Positions 8,302 through 19,629 of a stretch of 64,000 nucleotides of DNA are shown in pieces. This DNA comes from Mesoterricola silvestris (GTDB lineage Bacteria > Acidobacteriota > Holophagae > Holophagales > Holophagaceae): positions 1,364,001 through 1,428,000 of the forward strand of contig NZ_AP027080.1 in the NCBI RefSeq assembly GCF_030295405.1, in the 5' to 3' direction. Below the pieces are notes generated by a model. That model was not told where the DNA came from, searched no databases, and saw only the letters and a list, made by a program, of their open reading frames with translations. The stretch's first letter is position 1. Every line of letters begins with the position of its first letter. Made by a program: the position numbers and the translations under genes.

Positions 8302-8420
8302 CCAAGGAAAAAATCAAACGCTGGGGCGCAGAGGTCTCGCTGGGGCGCTGGGGTGATTTGCCTTTTTTTACCCAACGCCCCAGCGAGACCTCTGCGCCCC
8401 AGCGTTTATATTTTTCTTGG
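8302..8420. repeat. Large hairpin element, copy 1 (short loop)
   Basis: The two arms are near-perfect reverse complements. Bases 8316-8347 pair with 8376-8407 over 32 perfect base pairs, the pairing continues outward with a one-base bulge to about 8303/8420, and inward (one mismatch) to 8352/8371. The loop is 18 bases and contains a run of T. The same arm sequence recurs at 30701-30906. The element sits between the convergent peptidase and etfA genes, so it could act as a bidirectional terminator as well as being a dispersed palindromic repeat. Confidence 0.85.
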
Positions 8421-8524
8421 CATTCGCAGCGCGACGGGTTTGTGCGTAGACGCGAAGCCTTACCTCACTACACCATGCGCCGAGCCGATGGGTTCGTGCC
8501 AATCCGGTTCTGCTATTTCGATCC

Positions 8525-9493
8525 CTAGCCTTTCCGGATGCGTTCCGTCAGTTCGGGCACCAGCTCCAGCAGGTCGGCCACGATCCCCACGCTGGCGGCC
8601 TGGAAGATGGGGGCCTTGGGGTTCTTGTTCACGGCCACCAGGAAGGGGTTGCCCTTGATGCCGCCCAGGTGCTGGAAGGAGCCGCTGATGCCCAGGGCCA
8701 GGTAGACCTTGGGCTTCACCGTCTGGCCCGAGGTGCCCACCTGCCGGGGCTTCTCCAGCCACTTGGCGTCCACGATGGGGCGGGAGCAGCAGAGCGCGGC
8801 GCCCATGGCCTCGGCCAGTTCCTCCACCAGGGCGATGTTCTCCTTGTCGCCGATGCCCCGGCCCACGGACACCAGCACCTCCTCCCGGGTGATGTCGATG
8901 TCCCCGGCCTCGGCCTGGACCCGTTCGAGGAAGCGCCGCCGCGCGGTGAGGCCCGCGGCCTCTGCGGAGCGGTCCACGACCCTGCCCGCCGCCGACCGGG
9001 ACGCGTCGGCCTTGAAGGCCCCGGAGCGCAGGGTGACCACGGCGCCCGCGGACAGGTCGCAGGCCACGTGGGACGAGACCTGGCCGCCGAATTCCTGGCG
9101 CACGGCCTCGAGGGTGGTGCCCGCGGCGGCGGCGCCGTCCACCACGTCGGGGAGGTAGGCCGCGCCCAGCTTCACGGAGAGCCCGGGGCCCAGGTCCATG
9201 CCCAGGGTGCTGTGGGGCAGGAGCACGATGGCGCCGGGGGGCAGGACGCGGGCCAGGAGGGGCCGGAGGAGTTCGGCGTTGGGGTAGGCCAGGGCCTCCT
9301 GGTCGAATTTCCACACCTCGGCGAAGGAGGCGGCGGCCTCCTGGCAGGCGGCGTCCAGGGAGGCTCCGGAGCCCGCCGCCAGGGCGATGGGGGCGGCGCC
9401 GGGGAAGAGGGCCCGGGCGGCGCCGAGGAGCTCCAGGGCGGAGTCGTCCAGCCTGCCGCCGGCGTGGGCGAGGAATGCGAAGACGTTGTCCAT
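8525..9493 (-). CDS. etfA: Electron transfer flavoprotein alpha subunit
   Basis: The 322-residue EtfA carries the N-terminal alpha/beta domain and the C-terminal FAD-binding domain, with VSVGRGIGDKENI, then QVGTSGQTVKPKVYLALGISG and the closing GNPFLVAVNKNPKAPIFQAASVGIVAD split across the FAD site. Together with EtfB it accepts electrons from acyl-CoA dehydrogenases and passes them to a quinone oxidoreductase. The start codon overlaps the etfB stop (ATGA). It is the last gene of the beta-oxidation operon. Confidence 0.95.
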   Translation of the reverse strand: MDNVFAFLAHAGGRLDDSALELLGAARALFPGAAPIALAAGSGASLDAACQEAAASFAEVWKFDQEALAYPNAELLRPLLARVLPPGAIVLLPHSTLGMDLGPGLSVKLGAAYLPDVVDGAAAAGTTLEAVRQEFGGQVSSHVACDLSAGAVVTLRSGAFKADASRSAAGRVVDRSAEAAGLTARRRFLERVQAEAGDIDITREEVLVSVGRGIGDKENIALVEELAEAMGAALCCSRPIVDAKWLEKPRQVGTSGQTVKPKVYLALGISGSFQHLGGIKGNPFLVAVNKNPKAPIFQAASVGIVADLLELVPELTERIRKG

Positions 9494-10260
9494 CACTTGA
9501 GCCCTCCCTTGGCCTTCAGGAGCCCCACCAGCTGCCCGGCCAGTTCGGCCGTGGTCCCGGTGAGCATGTCCGCCCCGGCCCCCGCCGGCGGCACGAAGTA
9601 GTCGACGCGGCGGACCCTGGCGGGCGGCGGCGCCACGCCCAGGGCCGCGGCGTCCAGGACGGGCAGCTCCACGGAGGCCACCTTGCGGATGCCCCGGAGG
9701 CCCACGTACCGGGGCTCGTTGATGCCGGTCTGGATGGAGAGGACGCAGGGCAGGTCGATCTCGCTCACCTCCTGGGTGCCCCCTTCGATCTCGCGGCCCA
9801 CCCGCAGGAGGCCCCCCTTCACCTCGATGCTGTTCACGAGGGACGCGAAGGGCCAGTCCAGGAGCGCCGCCAGCATCCCGCCCACCTGGGCGGCGCCGTC
9901 GTCGGCCAGGGCCCCGGTGAGGACCAGGTCGTAGGTTCCCTTGCGCACCGCGGCGGCCAGGATGGTGGCCAGGCCCAGGCCGTCGGCGCCGGCGAAGGCC
10001 GGATCGCTGAGCAGCAGGCCCTGGTTGGCGCCCATGGCCATCTCGCGGCGCAGCACCTCCTCGGAATCCCCGTCGCCCACGGTGACGACGGTGACGCTGC
10101 CGCCCTCCCTTTCGACGATCTGGATCGCCTCCTCCACCGCGTAGTTGTCCCATTCGTTCACGGAGTACACGAGGTCGTCGGCGCGGAGGGCGCCGCCCTC
10201 CACGACGATCTCGTTCTCCGCGGCGTCGGGAACGCGTTTCACGCAAACCAGGATCTCCAT
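9493..10260 (-). CDS. etfB: Electron transfer flavoprotein beta subunit
   Basis: The 255-residue EtfB begins MEILVCVKRVPDA, the standard start of the family, and contains the AMP/FAD region with VLTGALADDGAAQVGGMLA and the signature VKGGLLRVGREIEGG. It pairs with EtfA to form the FAD-containing heterodimer that shuttles electrons from the acyl-CoA dehydrogenase encoded three genes upstream. Its stop overlaps the etfA start, and it lies 15 bp after the membrane FeS oxidoreductase gene, so it belongs to the same transcript. Confidence 0.95.
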   Translation of the reverse strand: MEILVCVKRVPDAAENEIVVEGGALRADDLVYSVNEWDNYAVEEAIQIVEREGGSVTVVTVGDGDSEEVLRREMAMGANQGLLLSDPAFAGADGLGLATILAAAVRKGTYDLVLTGALADDGAAQVGGMLAALLDWPFASLVNSIEVKGGLLRVGREIEGGTQEVSEIDLPCVLSIQTGINEPRYVGLRGIRKVASVELPVLDAAALGVAPPPARVRRVDYFVPPAGAGADMLTGTTAELAGQLVGLLKAKGGLK

Positions 10261-10275
10261 TCGGCTCCTCCGGGG

Positions 10276-12300
10276 TCAGTCGTTCTGAAGGTGGCCGTCG
10301 ACCAGCTCGCACAGGTCGATGGCTTCCATCTTGCCTTCGAGGCCGGCCACCTTGATGGCGTCCTCGATGTTGGTGAGGCAGTAGGGGCAGGCGGTGACGA
10401 TCACGTCGGCCCCGGCCTTGCGGGCCATCTCCACCCGCACCACGCCCATGCGCTTTTCCTCCTGGGGCTCGTAGAAGAGCATGAGGCCGCCTCCGCCGCA
10501 GCAGAAGGACCGGTCCCGGCAGTTCCCCTCCATCTCCACGCGCTTGAGGCCGGGAATGGCGTCCAGGGCGTTGCGGGGCGGGTCGTAGACGCCGTTGTGG
10601 CGCCCCAGGTAGCAGGGGTCGTGGTAGGTGTAGGTGCGGCCGTCGGCGGGGGCCTTCATGCGCAGCTTGCCGCTTTCCAGGCCCGCGGCGATGAGCTCGC
10701 TCATGTGCTGCACGGGCGGGATCCCGGAGTAGTCGTTCCTGAGGGCGTTGAGGGCGTGGGGGTCGTTGGTGACGATGCGGGTGGCCTGGGAGGCGCGGAT
10801 GCCTTCGGTGTTGTGGTCCTTCAGGCTCTGGAAGAGCATCTCCTCCCCGAAGCGCCGCACGTCGTGGCCGCTGTCCTTCTCCTCCTTGCCCAGCACCACG
10901 AAGTCCACCTCCGCCTTGGCCAGGATGCGGGCCGAGGCCTGGGCGATCTTCTGCATGCGGTCGTCGTAGCTGCTGATGCTGTCCACGAAGTAGAGGGTCG
11001 GGGCGGTGTCGCCTGCGTCCACCTGCTTGACGGGCACCCCCGCGTCCGCGGTCCAGTCGGCGCGCTTCTTCTCCAGCTTGCCCCAGGGGTTGCCGCGCTT
11101 CTCCAGGGCGCTCAGGGGCTTCTGCATGGACTGGGGCACCAGGCCCTCGTCCACCATGCCCCGGCGGAGGTCCACGATCTTGTCCACGTACTCGATGCCC
11201 AGGGGGCATTCCTCCTCGCAGGCGCCGCAGGTGGTGCAGCTCCAGATCTCGTCCTCGCTGAAGATGCTGCCCACCAGGGGCTTGCCGGCCACGGCCTCGC
11301 CCAGGAGCGGGTAGTGGGAGAAGGCGTAGTCCCGGGCCTTGATGCTGATGAAGCGGGGGGAGAGGGGGCGCTTGACGAAATTGGCCGGGCACCGGTCGGA
11401 GCAGCGCCCGCAGTCCGCGCAGCTGTAGAAGTCCAGCATGTGCTTCCAGGTGAAGTCCTCGAAGGTCTTGACCCCGAAGGACTTGATCTCGTCGAGGTGG
11501 GCCTCGTCCACCCCGTGGCGCACGGGCTTGACGTTGCCGGTGCCCACCCGCATCCAGAACACGTTGAACAGCGACGTGATGACGTGGAAATGCTTGCCCA
11601 GGGGCAGGAAGCACAGGAAGAGGAAGAAGGTGAGGTCGTGGATGACGTACCCGGCCAGGTTCAGGTGGCCCAGGACGGGCAGGGGGGCCGCGGCCAGGGC
11701 GTGGCGGAAGGCCCAGGCCAGGGTCAGGGGCGAGGCGGCGCCGCCCGTGGCCGCCAGGAGGCTGCCCTCGAAGAGGCTCTCGGACAGGAGCAGGGTGAGG
11801 ATGAGGCCCAGGATGAGGAGGGCCTCGGGGGTGTGGTCCTTGCCCATGGACTCCGGCACCGCGTAGCGCTCCGGCCTGAAGGCGGCGCGGCGCACCGCCA
11901 GGGTGGCCACTGCCAGGAAGGTGGCGGTGGAGGCGTAGTCCTTGAGCACGTCGTAGGCGTGGCCGAAGCCCGGCAGGGTGAATCCGTCGAAGATGCCCAG
12001 GAACACCAGCTGGAAGGACCGGGCCCCCAGGACCAGGAACCCGAAGAAGAGGATGATGTGCAGGACGCCGGCCAGGAGGTAGCGGGGGTGCCGCCACTGG
12101 GCGAGCCAGATCTTGAGGACCAGGAAGAGCCGGGCCCCGGTCTGGCCGCGCCGGGGATCCGGGGCGGCCCGGAGCAGGGGCTCCAGGCGCTTGCGGATGA
12201 TCCAGGCGAAGACGGAAAGGCCCGCGAGGGGGATGAGGATGAAGAGGAGCCAGGCGGGAAGGCCCGCCAGGGTCGAGGTGGCCGGGGAGAATGGGGTCAT
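10276..12300 (-). CDS. Membrane-bound FeS oxidoreductase (ETF:menaquinone oxidoreductase, EMO-like)
   Basis: The 674-residue protein combines an N-terminal membrane domain (about residues 10-270, several hydrophobic helices with His residues suited to b-haem binding) with a ferredoxin-like domain holding two clusters (CADCGRCSDRCP and CTTCGACEEECP). The C-terminal half is of heterodisulphide-reductase B type, with CCG motifs (HDPCYLGRHN, CCGGGG, CPYC). Proteins of this layout (DUF224/FadF-like) have been described as ETF:(methyl)menaquinone oxidoreductases in bacteria that oxidise fatty acids. Here the gene sits between an acyl-CoA dehydrogenase and etfBA, which strongly supports that role. 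It takes the place of the classical flavoprotein ETF-QO. Confidence 0.88.
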   Translation of the reverse strand: MTPFSPATSTLAGLPAWLLFILIPLAGLSVFAWIIRKRLEPLLRAAPDPRRGQTGARLFLVLKIWLAQWRHPRYLLAGVLHIILFFGFLVLGARSFQLVFLGIFDGFTLPGFGHAYDVLKDYASTATFLAVATLAVRRAAFRPERYAVPESMGKDHTPEALLILGLILTLLLSESLFEGSLLAATGGAASPLTLAWAFRHALAAAPLPVLGHLNLAGYVIHDLTFFLFLCFLPLGKHFHVITSLFNVFWMRVGTGNVKPVRHGVDEAHLDEIKSFGVKTFEDFTWKHMLDFYSCADCGRCSDRCPANFVKRPLSPRFISIKARDYAFSHYPLLGEAVAGKPLVGSIFSEDEIWSCTTCGACEEECPLGIEYVDKIVDLRRGMVDEGLVPQSMQKPLSALEKRGNPWGKLEKKRADWTADAGVPVKQVDAGDTAPTLYFVDSISSYDDRMQKIAQASARILAKAEVDFVVLGKEEKDSGHDVRRFGEEMLFQSLKDHNTEGIRASQATRIVTNDPHALNALRNDYSGIPPVQHMSELIAAGLESGKLRMKAPADGRTYTYHDPCYLGRHNGVYDPPRNALDAIPGLKRVEMEGNCRDRSFCCGGGGLMLFYEPQEEKRMGVVRVEMARKAGADVIVTACPYCLTNIEDAIKVAGLEGKMEAIDLCELVDGHLQND

Positions 12301-12302
12301 GT

Positions 12303-14120
12303 TCACTTCGCGCCGAAGGCGTCCTCGGGCATCTCCACCGCGATGGCGCAGCCGGAGAGGATCGCGTCCATGCGGCCCAGGGCGACGGGGAGGAGGACCG
12401 CGTTGAAGAACTGGGCGCTCCGGATCTGGCCTTCGTAGAAGGCGGCGTCCTTCTCCTTGGCGCCCGCGGCCAGGGCCTCGGCGGCGACCTTGGCCCGCCA
12501 CAGGAGCTGCCACCCCACCACCACGTCCCCGCACACCTCCATGAAGGGGTGGGCGTGGGCGGAGGCCGTGAGGAGGTCGCCGTAGAGGGCGGTGGTGCCC
12601 ATGTGCCGGGCCACCTCCTCCAGGCGGATCAGGGCGGGTTCCAGGGCCTCGGCCATGGGGGCCGCGCGCTCCACGTCCCGGGCCGCGGCCAGGGTCCCGC
12701 GCATCTCCTCGAACAGGTCCATGACGGGCCGGCCCTGGTTCTGGCCCAGCTTGCGGCCCAGGAGGTCCATGGCCTGGATGCCGTTGGTGCCCTCGTAGAT
12801 GGCGGTGATGCGGCAGTCCCGGAGGAGCTGCTCCATGGGGTACTCGCGGATGTAGCCGTAGCCGCCGTAGACCTGCACGCCCAGGCTGCACACGTCGAAG
12901 CAGCGCTCGGTGACGTAGCCCTTGGCGATGGGGATGAGGAAATCGATGATGCCCTGGATGCGGAGCTTCTCGTCGGCGTCGTCCGAGACGGCGATGCGGT
13001 CCGAGTTGTGGGCGAGGTAGTAGAAAAGGCTGCGGAAGCCCTCCACGTAGACCTTCATGAGCATGAGCATGCGGCGCACGTCGGGGTGCTGGATGATGGG
13101 CACGGCCGGGGCGCTCTTGTCCATCATCTTGAGCAGGTGACGGCCCTGGTGGCGGGTTCGGGCATAGTTCACGGCATACAGGTACGAGGGGCTGGCGCAG
13201 CTGAGGCCCTGGTTGCCCACCATGAGCCGGGCGTCGTTCATCATCATGAACATGGCCCGCATGCCCTTGTTGGCCTCCCCCAGGAGCGTGCCCCGGCACC
13301 CGCCCTTGCCGCCCAGGGCGATGGAGCAGGTGGCGTTGCCGTGGATGCCCATCTTCTCCTCGATGCCGGTGCACACCACGTCGTTGGGCTCCCCGAGGCT
13401 GCCGTCGTCGTTCACGCGGATCTTGGGCACCACGAAGAGCGAGATCCCGGCGGTGCCCGCCGGGGCCCCCTCGATGCGGGCCAGCACCGGATGGATGATG
13501 TTGGGGGTGAGGTCGTGCTCGCCGCCGGAGATGAAGATCTTGTTCCCGGTGATGGTGTAGGTGCCGTCGGGGTTGGGGGTGGCGGTGGTGGTGAGGGCGC
13601 CCACGTCCGAGCCCGCCTCGGGCTCGGTGAGGAGCATGGTGCCGGCCCACTCCCCGGTGAACAGCTTCTTGAGATAGAGGCGCTTCTGGGTGTCGGTGCC
13701 GAAGGTCTCGATGAGCTTGCCGGCCCCGTGGGTGAGCCCGCCGTGCATCATGAAGGCGAAGTTGGCCCCCATGAGGTAGTCGGAGGCCGCCGTGGCCACC
13801 ACCCGGGGCATGCCCTGGCCCCCCCATTCCGGGTCCTCGGTCATGGCCAGCCAGTCCCCGGCCCGCAGGGCCTTCCAGGCCTTGTGGAAGGATTCGGGAA
13901 CCCGGACCTTGCCCCCTTCGAACCGGGCGCCGACGCGGTCCCCGTCCACCTGGGTGGGCAGGATCTCCTTCACGGCCAGGTTCCTGGCTTCGTTGATGAT
14001 CAGGTCGATGGACTTGCGGGAGAAGTCCGCGAAGCGTTCGTGTCCGCTGAGGGATTCCACCTTCAGCTGCTCGTGAAGGACGAAATCGATATCCCTGCGG
14101 TCCGCGAGAATCTGGGCCAT
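12303..14120 (-). CDS. Acyl-CoA dehydrogenase (large, 605-residue type)
   Basis: The three acyl-CoA dehydrogenase domains occupy about residues 40-470, followed by a C-terminal extension (AcdC-like). FAD/substrate motifs include MLLTEPEAGSDVGALTTTA and ITGNKIFISGGEHD. The catalytic base is Glu443 in IYEGTNGIQAMDLLGRK. It oxidises acyl-CoA to trans-2-enoyl-CoA, passing electrons to EtfAB. This length class is common for long- and medium-chain enzymes of proteobacteria and acidobacteria and differs from E. coli FadE. It lies 37 bp after fadA and two bases before the next start, in the same operon. Confidence 0.93.
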   Translation of the reverse strand: MAQILADRRDIDFVLHEQLKVESLSGHERFADFSRKSIDLIINEARNLAVKEILPTQVDGDRVGARFEGGKVRVPESFHKAWKALRAGDWLAMTEDPEWGGQGMPRVVATAASDYLMGANFAFMMHGGLTHGAGKLIETFGTDTQKRLYLKKLFTGEWAGTMLLTEPEAGSDVGALTTTATPNPDGTYTITGNKIFISGGEHDLTPNIIHPVLARIEGAPAGTAGISLFVVPKIRVNDDGSLGEPNDVVCTGIEEKMGIHGNATCSIALGGKGGCRGTLLGEANKGMRAMFMMMNDARLMVGNQGLSCASPSYLYAVNYARTRHQGRHLLKMMDKSAPAVPIIQHPDVRRMLMLMKVYVEGFRSLFYYLAHNSDRIAVSDDADEKLRIQGIIDFLIPIAKGYVTERCFDVCSLGVQVYGGYGYIREYPMEQLLRDCRITAIYEGTNGIQAMDLLGRKLGQNQGRPVMDLFEEMRGTLAAARDVERAAPMAEALEPALIRLEEVARHMGTTALYGDLLTASAHAHPFMEVCGDVVVGWQLLWRAKVAAEALAAGAKEKDAAFYEGQIRSAQFFNAVLLPVALGRMDAILSGCAIAVEMPEDAFGAK

Positions 14121-14157
14121 AGTGCCTCCGTATGGGTGAGGAAACCTGCTGGAATGT

Positions 14158-17480
<3,323 letters not shown>

Positions 17481-17543
17481 GGGTCGGGCGCTCCTATAAG
17501 TTGCGAGGTTGTCCTAGGGTGCCGGGAGGGGGATAACGGTGAG

Positions 17544-17565
17544 AATCGATTTATTAATATCGAAT
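17544..17565. promoter_or_regulatory. Candidate operator between fadB and the acyl-CoA ligase
   Basis: An AT-rich imperfect palindrome in GC-rich surroundings: TCGAT at 17546-17550 and ATCGA at 17559-17563 flank an eight-base AT spacer. It is 64-85 bp upstream of fadB and about 180 bp upstream of the divergent acyl-CoA ligase. Fatty-acid regulators of several families bind such sites, but none is encoded nearby, so the binding protein is unknown. Confidence 0.35.
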
Positions 17566-17746
17566 AGCCGGTTTCGGTTTCCGGGGGTCAGGGCCGTCCA
17601 GAAACCCGCCAGGATCCATCAGAACCGCGACGGCGCTGGATAAGATGGAGCATTCTGCCGCCTCATCCCCCCGGGTGCAAGAACTGATTATTTCTTTTTT
17701 CCCCGCGAATTGGATATAGGATGACCCAACCTCGGAGGAGAACCCG

Positions 17747-19555
17747 TTGATCAAGACCATCGCGGAGCTTTTTTACGAAGCCCTGGGGCACGACCTGCCC
17801 GATGCCATGGCCTACAAGGCCGGGGGAACCTATGTGCCGCTTTCCCACGGAGATATCCAAACCCTGGTGGAGCGCCTGGCCCTTGCCCTCCACCACGAGG
17901 GGATCCAGGAGGGCGACCGGGTGGCCATCCTGTCGGAGAACCGGCCGGAGTGGGCCCTGGCCGACTACGCCTGCGCCATCCTGGGCATCGTCTCCGCGCC
18001 GGTGTACCCCACCCTCAATCCCAATTCCACCGAGTTCATCATCCGCCACAGCGGGGCCCGGATGATCTTCTGCTCCACCCGCGCCCAACTGGACAAGGTC
18101 CTGGCCGCCTGGCCCCGGCTGCCGGAACTGCAGACGGCGGTGCTCATGGACGGCGACGCCCCGGAGGCCGCCGGCCGGCGCATCCTCACCTGGAAGGGCC
18201 TGCAGGCCGCCGGGAAGCTCCAGGAGGACCAGCGCCCCCAGGTGCGGGCCTGGGCCGCCCAGCGGGACCCGGGCCAGCTGCTCACCCTCATCTACACGTC
18301 CGGCACCACGGGCGAGCCCAAGGGGGCCATGCTCACCCACGGCAACCTGGTCTCCAACATCCTGGCGGCCCTGAAGGTGCTGGAGATCCGCCGGGGCCAG
18401 CGGTGCATGAGCTTCCTGCCCCTGTCCCACATCTTCGAGCGCATGGGGGGGCACTACACGATGTTCCACGCCGGGGTGGCCATCTACTACGTCACCGACC
18501 TGGAGAACCTCCCCGCGGCCTTCCAGGAGGTGCGGCCCCAGGTGCTCCTGGCGGTGCCCCGGGTCTACGAGAAGGTCTACGCCCGGATCCGGGAGGCGGT
18601 GGCGGCGGCGGGCCCGGCGAAACGCTTCATCTTCCACTGGGCCATGTGGGTGGGGCGCCGCATGGCGGCCCTGCGCTACGTGGGCCGGGCGCCGGGGTTC
18701 CTCCTGCGGGTGCTGTACGCGGCGGCGGACAGGGCCGTCTTCTCCAAGGTGCGGGAGCGCCTCGGGGGGCGCCTGGAGATCTCCGCCTCGGGCGGCGCGG
18801 CCCTGGGCGCGCCCGTCATGGAATTCTTCTGGGCCGCGGGGGTGCCCGTCTACGAGGGGTACGGCCTCTCGGAAACCAGCCCGATCCTCACCATCAACCG
18901 GGTCAACCAGGTCAGGCCCGGCTTCGTGGGCAGGCCCATCCTGGACGAATGGCAGGGCAAGCCCTTCCTCAAGCTCAGCGAGGACGGGGAGATCCTCTGC
19001 CAGGGGCCCAACGTCACCCTGGGCTACTGGAACGATCCCTTCGCCACGGGGCAGGCCTTCGACGAGGAGGGGTACTTCCGCACCGGGGACATCGGGGCCC
19101 TGGACGAGCTGGGGCGCCTGCGCATCACCGACCGCAAGAAGGAGCTCCTCGTCACCTCCGGGGGCAAGAACGTGGCCCCCCAGCCCCTGGAGCGCCTCCT
19201 GACCCAGGACAAGTACATCGCCCAGGCCGTGGTCATCGGGGACCACCGCAATTTCCTCAGCGCCATCGTGGTGGCCAACATGGCCAGCCTCCACCGCTGG
19301 GCGGAGCGCGCCGGGATCGGCTACGAATCCGACGCCGACCTGGTGGCCCGGCCCGAGGCCAAGGAGAAGGTCCTGTCCCGCATCGGGCGCATCAACGAGC
19401 ACCTCTCCAACTTCGAGCGCATCCGGAAGATCGTCCTGTCCTCGGAGGAGATGACCCTGGAATCGGGGATGCTCACGCCCAGCCTCAAGATCAAGCGGAA
19501 GGCGGTGTGCGAACGGTACGCCGAGGCCATCGAAAGCCTTTATGAAGGCTCCTGA
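17747..19555 (+). CDS. Long-chain acyl-CoA synthetase (AMP-forming)
   Basis: The 602-residue adenylate-forming enzyme has the P-loop motif YTSGTTGEPKGAMLTHGN, YEGYGLSETSP, the hinge region YFRTGDIGALDELGRLRITDRKKEL and a C-terminal long-chain-ligase subdomain (FAA1-like). It activates fatty acids with ATP and CoA, feeding the divergent beta-oxidation operon. The start is TTG at 17747, chosen because GGAGGAG lies six bases before it and because the conserved N-terminus (IKTIAELFYEAL) begins there. A nine-codon ORF (17721-17750) ends at this start and overlaps it, but has no other support. Confidence 0.9.
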   Translation: MIKTIAELFYEALGHDLPDAMAYKAGGTYVPLSHGDIQTLVERLALALHHEGIQEGDRVAILSENRPEWALADYACAILGIVSAPVYPTLNPNSTEFIIRHSGARMIFCSTRAQLDKVLAAWPRLPELQTAVLMDGDAPEAAGRRILTWKGLQAAGKLQEDQRPQVRAWAAQRDPGQLLTLIYTSGTTGEPKGAMLTHGNLVSNILAALKVLEIRRGQRCMSFLPLSHIFERMGGHYTMFHAGVAIYYVTDLENLPAAFQEVRPQVLLAVPRVYEKVYARIREAVAAAGPAKRFIFHWAMWVGRRMAALRYVGRAPGFLLRVLYAAADRAVFSKVRERLGGRLEISASGGAALGAPVMEFFWAAGVPVYEGYGLSETSPILTINRVNQVRPGFVGRPILDEWQGKPFLKLSEDGEILCQGPNVTLGYWNDPFATGQAFDEEGYFRTGDIGALDELGRLRITDRKKELLVTSGGKNVAPQPLERLLTQDKYIAQAVVIGDHRNFLSAIVVANMASLHRWAERAGIGYESDADLVARPEAKEKVLSRIGRINEHLSNFERIRKIVLSSEEMTLESGMLTPSLKIKRKAVCERYAEAIESLYEGS

Positions 19556-19629
19556 CCCGTTTTGACACCTCGGCCCGCCCGGTGGGATGCTTGTCAAGTT
19601 TCCCCACCCCACCGGATCCGGAGTCCCGC

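Noticed and set aside
8302-8420. Retron or msDNA-type RNA for the hairpin elements.
   Set aside because: No reverse transcriptase gene is near either copy, and both copies lie between convergent genes as dispersed repeats or terminators would.
9475-12438. A long open frame (987 codons) on the + strand antisense to etfA, etfB and the FeS oxidoreductase.
   Set aside because: It is a shadow of high GC third positions in the real genes on the other strand; its translation is low-complexity (Gly/Ala/Val/His-rich) and matches no family. The same applies to other long antisense frames, for example at 3341-4834 and 12291-14246.
17721-17750. A nine-codon upstream ORF (MTQPRRRTR) whose stop overlaps the TTG start of the acyl-CoA ligase.
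   Set aside because: It has no SD of its own and the arginines come from the AGGAGG-type ribosome-binding sequence itself being read as codons, so it is explained by the RBS. It was not listed as a gene.
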